DNA from: CAMLIZ01 sp036231905
Lineage (GTDB): Bacteria > Pseudomonadota > Gammaproteobacteria > Burkholderiales > Burkholderiaceae_C
Length of the DNA: 64,000 nucleotides
Direction of reading: 5' to 3'
NCBI RefSeq assembly: GCF_036231905.1
Contig: NZ_JAZARE010000002.1
Location: forward strand, 434,001 to 498,000
Position numbers and translations under genes: made by a program. The notes beneath the pieces are model-generated. The model did not search any database. It was not told the origin of the DNA and saw only the letters and a list, made by a program, of their open reading frames with translations. Position 1 is the first letter of the stretch, and the number at the start of each line of letters is the position of its first letter. This document shows positions 59,847 to 64,000 of the stretch, piece by piece.

Positions 59847-62080
59847 CGCAACCAGGTGCCCTTGAGCGGCACTTGTTCAACGCCGCGCCGGCTGTAGTCG
59901 CACACCCCCGTCGGAAAGAGGGCGTTCAGCCGCTGCCACTGTGCCGCGTCGAACATGCCCTCGGGATAGTCGCGCGGGTCCAGCGGCTTCAGTGTGCACT
60001 TGAGCACGTCATCGGACACGGGGGCCCCGGCCACCATGCGCGGTGAGGGCGTCTTCGGGTAGAGCGTGTTGCAGCGCCCGGGCCCATCGTAGGTGGCGGG
60101 CTCGTCGATGCGCGCGGCGGTGGCCACGTCCCAGCAGGCATCGACCGCGCCGGCCGGCCTGGCGGTCGCAATCTGGTCTGCGTTGTGGGGTGCTGGCATC
60201 GCGCTCAGCGTGTCGAGCCACTGGCTCATCAGGTCCAGGCGCGCGAGCAGTGTGTCGTGCAGCAGTTGCTCGAGCTTTCGCTGCTGCTCCACCCCCAGCC
60301 CCAGCAGCAGGGCCAGCGCCGGATGAGGCAGCACCCAGATCACCTGGTTGTCGCTGCGGCCGTTCGAGCGCTGCAGCTGCGCGCGCAGCTTGAAGTCGTT
60401 GTCCAGGGTGTGGATGTCGCCGGCCGGCTCGGTGACGGCGCGCATCTGCAGCAAGGGTACGGTGGCCAGCCCGCCGGCACCCGATCCCACGCGTCCCAGC
60501 GCGTAGGCGCGCCGCAGGCCTGCCAGGTCGGCCGGGGTTCTGGCCGCCTGCAGGTTGCCGTCGGCGTCATAGCCGCCAACGTTCTCGTTCAGGGTCACGA
60601 ACTGCTCCGCCGTGAGCGCCCCTTGCTTCAGGCCCGACAGTCCGTACTGGATACCGATGTTGTCCAGCGGGCGAGGCGCACGACCCTCGCCGTCGCGCCC
60701 CAGGGACGCGTCGTTCACGTCATAGACCGTGCAGCGTGCGCCGCCGGGATGGGTGGTGGGGTTGTAGACCAGCGCGCTGTTGTTGAGCCCGCACGGCGGG
60801 GTGACCGCGCCACTGGTGGCGACGATGGCATCGCCCAGGCCTTGGTCCCAATTGGCGCAGGTGCCCTTGGTGTGGCCCTCCACCGCCTTGCGCACCGCGG
60901 CCGACGCAGGTGCGCGCTGGAAGTAGCGATTGAGGAGACGGCAGTCGCTGACGACCATGGCGGTGGCCATCACGTCAGGGAATGCCGCGTCCGGCATCAC
61001 ACCGTCCAGGATGCCGGGGTAGTTTTGCGCGATGAGCAGCTGCTGGATGGCACCGCCCGAGCCCCCCATGCCGAGCATCCAGCGCGCCACGCCATAGGCC
61101 TTGGCCACGTGCTCGCGCAGCATCATCGCCGTCTCTGCGGCGATCACGTCGTTGACGTTGACCTTGTGCACGTTGAGCGTGGACACCGCATACGCATAAC
61201 CTTTGCCGAGCGCATACAGGCTTTGCTGGTCGATGGTGTCTGACTTGAAGACGTCGGTGACCTGGCTGACGCCCTGCTGGTACTGCGCGGCCGTCGACTC
61301 GCCAAAGCGCAGGATGAGCCGCTGGTTCCAGCTCGTCGGCACGGCAGCCGGGTCCTTGCCGGGCTCCTGCAGCACGGCAATGCGGTAGATGGACCGGTTC
61401 AGCGTGCCCGACTCCACCCGCACGATGAAGGGCACGGTCTTGCCCTCGCTGGTGGTGGTGGCGGCCATGTCGCTGGGCCATGGCGGCGCCGGTGGTGCAG
61501 GCAGCGGCTTCGGTTCGCCTGAGCGTGTCAGGTAGAACCAGTCGTAGCGCGTCGGCGCGGAGCAGTCCAGGTCGAGGGGCGCACCCAGGCCGGACTCCGC
61601 CGTGCGGCATTCGAAAGGACCGATGCGCTGGCCTGAAAAAACAGGCCCGGTGCTCGGGTGGTTCACGACGTTGATGTGCGCATGCCCACCCGCAATGCGG
61701 CTCCAGGCATCCACCCGGTTGTGGCCCAGCGCCAGGCCCGGCAGCAGCACCTGGTACACCGCGGGATCGGCGGTCGGTCGAAGGGGCTGCTGGACCACGA
61801 CGCCATTGACCGCCAGGTGCACCGAACGAGGCGACGCGCTGGTGCCCAGGCGCACGCCCATCAGGACCGTGCCGCCGGTGACCATGTCGGGTCGGCTGGA
61901 CAGCACCGACAGCTGGAGTTGCGCTGGGGGCGGCCGGCTTTCGGCCCCGCTGGTAGAGGGTGGCGCGGCCATGGTCGTTGCCGTCATCGCCCCCGTCAGC
62001 AGTGCTGCGCCCAGCGGCGTTGCGCAGCGATTTGCGAAGTGCCGCAACACGGCCTTCGTCAAGCCAAGCATCGTCTTCAT
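59840..62080 (-). CDS. large exported DUF6351-like alpha/beta hydrolase
   Basis: The 746-residue protein has a long signal peptide (RHFANRCATPLGAALLTGAMTATTMAAP). A beta-rich N-terminal domain at about 50-150 (LSVLSSRPDMVTGGTVLMGVRLG) precedes a hydrolase domain with ARWMLGMGGSGGAIQQLLIAQNYPG, where Ser341 in the GGSGG elbow is the likely nucleophile. Several Cys pairs fit a secreted protein. I recall this pattern as the DUF6351 family; the substrate is unknown, possibly an ester or tannase-like compound. It may be the last gene of the LexA-box unit, 140 bases behind it, or have its own promoter. Confidence 0.7.
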   Translation of the reverse strand: MKTMLGLTKAVLRHFANRCATPLGAALLTGAMTATTMAAPPSTSGAESRPPPAQLQLSVLSSRPDMVTGGTVLMGVRLGTSASPRSVHLAVNGVVVQQPLRPTADPAVYQVLLPGLALGHNRVDAWSRIAGGHAHINVVNHPSTGPVFSGQRIGPFECRTAESGLGAPLDLDCSAPTRYDWFYLTRSGEPKPLPAPPAPPWPSDMAATTTSEGKTVPFIVRVESGTLNRSIYRIAVLQEPGKDPAAVPTSWNQRLILRFGESTAAQYQQGVSQVTDVFKSDTIDQQSLYALGKGYAYAVSTLNVHKVNVNDVIAAETAMMLREHVAKAYGVARWMLGMGGSGGAIQQLLIAQNYPGILDGVMPDAAFPDVMATAMVVSDCRLLNRYFQRAPASAAVRKAVEGHTKGTCANWDQGLGDAIVATSGAVTPPCGLNNSALVYNPTTHPGGARCTVYDVNDASLGRDGEGRAPRPLDNIGIQYGLSGLKQGALTAEQFVTLNENVGGYDADGNLQAARTPADLAGLRRAYALGRVGSGAGGLATVPLLQMRAVTEPAGDIHTLDNDFKLRAQLQRSNGRSDNQVIWVLPHPALALLLGLGVEQQRKLEQLLHDTLLARLDLMSQWLDTLSAMPAPHNADQIATARPAGAVDACWDVATAARIDEPATYDGPGRCNTLYPKTPSPRMVAGAPVSDDVLKCTLKPLDPRDYPEGMFDAAQWQRLNALFPTGVCDYSRRGVEQVPLKGTWLRY

Positions 62081-62220
62081 TTGTGTGCTCCCTGTTTGCT
62101 CGTTCGCCGATGTCGGCCGAGTACGGGGAGGATGCCACCTGCGGTGCAGGCTGTCATTGGCTGGAAGAGGCCTGAAGCTCTCCGCGTTGTGGTGGAGGAG
62201 AGCGACGCTCGCAGCCGCGC

Positions 62221-62532
62221 CTACAGCTGCTCCACAAGATGAGCGCGCACCACGATCTCGTCCTGCTCGAAGCGCTGCTCCAGCTCAGCGCGATGGCTGG
62301 CCCACCAGGCCTTGTCGAGCGTGGGCGTCATCACTTCCAGCACCACGATGTCGTCAGGCACCACGGCGCCTGATTCATCGTCACGCCACAGTCCTTTCGC
62401 CGGCGCGCGGCTGAAGCTCGTGAGGCCACCGAAGCGCTGCACCAGTTGGTTGCGCTCGTGCGCGAACCGCTGGCGTTGCAGTGCCTGGTCGCCATCTGGC
62501 TGCCAGGGCAGAAGGATCTGCACGAGGTACAT
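62221..62532 (-). CDS. hypothetical protein of LexA-box unit
   Basis: The 103-residue product begins MYLVQILLPWQPDGDQALQ and has a conserved-looking charged helix (FAHERNQLVQRFGGLTSFSR) and VPDDIVVLEVMTPTLD, compatible with a small alpha/beta (ferredoxin-like) fold. GAAGGGAG precedes the ATG closely. It lies 19 bases after the 68-residue gene in the same direction. Function is unknown. Confidence 0.6.
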   Translation of the reverse strand: MYLVQILLPWQPDGDQALQRQRFAHERNQLVQRFGGLTSFSRAPAKGLWRDDESGAVVPDDIVVLEVMTPTLDKAWWASHRAELEQRFEQDEIVVRAHLVEQL

Positions 62533-62551
62533 GCTCCCTTCGGAGCAGGGG

Positions 62552-62758
62552 TCATGCCCGTGAGTCGGCGTCCGGCTGCTCGACCGGTGTAACCACCTGA
62601 CCGTTCACCATGACCTTGTCGCCGATCACCTCAATGAGCATCGCGCCAAAACGGCCTTCCCACAGGTATCGCAGCACGCCGTCGGCGGCCAGCGGCAGCG
62701 CGGTCTGCTCGCTGGCGTCGCGCAGCAGCAGCACTTCCGGCAGAAGAGGAGCGTTCAC
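62552..62758 (-). CDS. small hypothetical protein of LexA-box unit
   Basis: The 68-residue product (GTG start, MNAPLLPEVLLLRDASEQTA) contains ADGVLRYLWEGRFGAMLIEVIGDKVMVNGQVV, which could form a small beta barrel. AGGAG lies 12 bases upstream. It follows the 27-residue frame by 23 bases. No family was recognised. Confidence 0.5.
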   Translation of the reverse strand: MNAPLLPEVLLLRDASEQTALPLAADGVLRYLWEGRFGAMLIEVIGDKVMVNGQVVTPVEQPDADSRA

Positions 62759-62781
62759 AACAACCGGCTCCTAGGGCGCAC

Positions 62782-62865
62782 TCAAAGCCAATGCCAGATG
62801 CGCAACAGCCAGGCGGGCGGGCGGCGGGTGGACGGGCGATAGTTCTCACGAAGCAGCTGGGGCAT
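62782..62865 (-). CDS. 27-residue basic peptide directly behind a LexA box
   Basis: The frame MPQLLRENYRPSTRRPPAWL is followed by LRIWHWL. It has a good AGGAG ribosome site 7 bases before the ATG and starts 15 bases after a LexA-like operator. The peptide is basic and tryptophan-rich at the end. It could be a real SOS-induced peptide or a translational leader. Confidence 0.45.
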   Translation of the reverse strand: MPQLLRENYRPSTRRPPAWLLRIWHWL

Positions 62866-62880
62866 AGACGTCTCCTGAAG

Positions 62881-62896
62881 CTGTACGTTTATACAG
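62881..62896. promoter_or_regulatory. LexA (SOS) box
   Basis: CTGTACGTTTATACAG matches the CTGT-N8-ACAG consensus of LexA operators perfectly in both half-sites. It lies 15 bases before the 27-residue ORF on the minus strand and 208 bases before the hemerythrin gene on the plus strand, so it most likely controls the minus-strand genes. Confidence 0.75.
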
Positions 62897-63104
62897 CATT
62901 TTCAAAGCGCCGTTTTCCCAACCGGTACAATCGCCCAGACCCAACCAAGGCGCCTGCGCGGGCGCCTTGACGTTTCAGTGGTGCATCTGGCCACCGCCCC
63001 GCGCGAGCCCTTACGGCCCGCTCCATCCCACCCCTTCCCGCTGCAACGCCCGGCACTCCTTGCCGCTCCATGCGTTGCCTACGCGGGCCATGACGGAGAC
63101 CAGA

Positions 63105-63611
63105 ATGACTCAACAATCCAAAACCCTCGCGACGTCGTCCCCCGCATTCCTGGACGCCGTGGCGCTGCTGCAGTCCGACAACCAGGCCATGAAGGCGCTG
63201 TTCGACCGGTATGCAGGGCTGGTGCAACAAGGCGCCGCCAACGAGCAGAAGCGCTCGCTGGCCGATGACATCTGCTGGACGGTGACCGTGCACATGGCCG
63301 CCAAGGAAGAGATCTTCTACCCCGCCGCCGCTGACGCCATCGATGCGCAGCACCTCCTGCACGAGGCGACGGTTGAACACAACAGCACGCGACACCTCAT
63401 CGCCGACCTCGTGAGCATGTCGCCGGACAAGCCGCACTTCGATGCGACGATGAAGGTGCTGGGCGGCCATGTCGGCCAGCATGTCGGCCGGGAGGAGAGC
63501 GACCTCTTCCCGAAGGTGCGGCAGTCGAGCCTGGACCTCCGGGCCATCGGCGAGCGGTTCGCCGAGCGGAAGGAAGAAATCATGGCCGAGGTGGAGCAGG
63601 TCGAGGCCTGA
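63105..63611 (+). CDS. hemerythrin HHE domain protein
   Basis: The 168-residue protein has the five-His/two-acid pattern of HHE domains: DNQAMKALFDRYA, DDICWTVTVHMAAKEEIFYP, LHEATVEHNSTRHLIADL and HVGQHVGREESDLFPKV. It should bind a diiron centre and sense or carry oxygen, nitric oxide or iron. GGAG is 7 bases before the ATG at 63105, which outranks the ATG at 63090. TACAAT at 62926 may be its -10. Confidence 0.88.
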   Translation: MTQQSKTLATSSPAFLDAVALLQSDNQAMKALFDRYAGLVQQGAANEQKRSLADDICWTVTVHMAAKEEIFYPAAADAIDAQHLLHEATVEHNSTRHLIADLVSMSPDKPHFDATMKVLGGHVGQHVGREESDLFPKVRQSSLDLRAIGERFAERKEEIMAEVEQVEA

Positions 63612-63624
63612 CGAGTCCAAGCGC

Positions 63625-63650
63625 AAGGGCCGCTCGGCTGAGCGGCCCTT
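63625..63650 (+). terminator. intrinsic terminator after the hemerythrin gene
   Basis: AAGGGCCGCTC and GAGCGGCCCTT form a perfect 11-bp stem with a 4-base loop, lying between two convergent genes. It can serve both, though T-tracts are short. Confidence 0.75.
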
Positions 63651-63690
63651 CTGCACTCACTGTCTGACCGGCCCCGCAGTGGGACAGCCC

Positions 63691-64000
63691 TCAGTCCCGC
63701 ACCGCCGACATCGTGCGGTTGGCCCGCAGCGCCAGCAGCGTGCAGGCGGCGCCGGACAGCAGGTACAGGCTCACCGCCACCAGCCCGAAGCGCGCCGACA
63801 GCCCCAGCGCCACCAACGGTGCAAAGGCCGCGCCCACCAGCCAGGCCAGGTCGGCCGTCAGCGCCGCCCCGGTGTAGCGAAAGCGCGGCAGGAAGTTCGA
63901 CGTCACCGAGCCGGCGGCTTGGCCGTAGGACAGCCCCAGCAGCACGAAGCCCACGAGGATGAAGGCATCCTGCGCCAGCGGTCCGCCGCCCAACAGCCAG
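63691..64000 (-). CDS. MFS transporter (MHS-type), C-terminal part
   Basis: The 5' end is outside the window. The visible 102 residues hold the last helices: FILVGFVLLGLSYGQAAGSV, then SNFLPRFRYTGAALTADLAWLVGAAFAPLVALGL, which matches the LFPTRVRYTGASLxY region of metabolite:proton symporters, and a final helix LVAVSLYLLSGAACTLLALRA. The substrate cannot be told from this part. Confidence 0.75.
   Translation of the reverse strand, partial: WLLGGGPLAQDAFILVGFVLLGLSYGQAAGSVTSNFLPRFRYTGAALTADLAWLVGAAFAPLVALGLSARFGLVAVSLYLLSGAACTLLALRANRTMSAVRD

Overview
The window is high-GC DNA from a Burkholderiales-type betaproteobacterium (Comamonadaceae or a Rubrivivax/Leptothrix relative; inferred from gene content and protein character, not computed). 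Markers are a phasin with a polyhydroxyalkanoate-type promoter, a TctBA uptake system, an assimilatory sulfur cluster containing a DUF934 gene, a thioredoxin-reductase-like ferredoxin reductase, and dense coding with many ATGA start/stop overlaps. No transposase, integrase, CRISPR array or rRNA gene was found.

Layout. 1-6 kb: the end of yajQ, an exported retropepsin-like protease, a purine nucleoside permease-like protein, folE2, and the isoprenoid operon xseB-ispA-dxs on the minus strand. 6-20 kb: a Rieske oxygenase, a DMT transporter, a sulfurtransferase, a Usp, a ZIP transporter, a Tat-exported dienelactone hydrolase, sixA, paired acyl-CoA dehydrogenases with a NIPSNAP gene, a lipoprotein, a P1 peptidase, a pseudouridine synthase and a hybrid histidine kinase. 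20-31 kb: ribF-ileS-lspA, then a quinone oxidoreductase, a DUF2007-type protein, two DMT transporters, a GST, an atypical SDR and a gamma-glutamyltransferase. 31-38 kb: tctBA, then a minus-strand operon of tightly overlapping genes (HDAC-like, thioesterase, nitroreductase, antiporter, hydroxyacid dehydrogenase), followed by the phasin. 39.6-46.5 kb: a complete sulfate-assimilation operon (TSUP transporter, cysI, DUF934, cysH, cysD, cysN, cobA), then fdxA and a ferredoxin-NADP reductase. 48-50.3 kb: a TPP riboswitch followed by a TonB-dependent receptor.

50.3-63 kb is accessory in character. After tRNA-Asn come three genes with visibly more A/T-ending codons: a PD-(D/E)XK nuclease and a two-gene unit of an unknown soluble protein and a four-helix membrane protein. 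Next is a minus-strand unit that begins with an intact tRNA-Arg(ACG) and a tRNA 3'-half-like sequence, and continues with an HNH endonuclease, a ClpP-fold serine protease of SDH type, and the RNA ligase RtcB. A divergent EF-G paralogue lies next to it behind a hairpin-rich leader with an intrinsic terminator. This RNA-repair/translation cluster is the best candidate in the window for an undescribed system. Further on are a large exported DUF6351-like hydrolase and a LexA-box-controlled set of tiny genes. The window closes with a hemerythrin protein and the end of an MFS (MHS-type) transporter.
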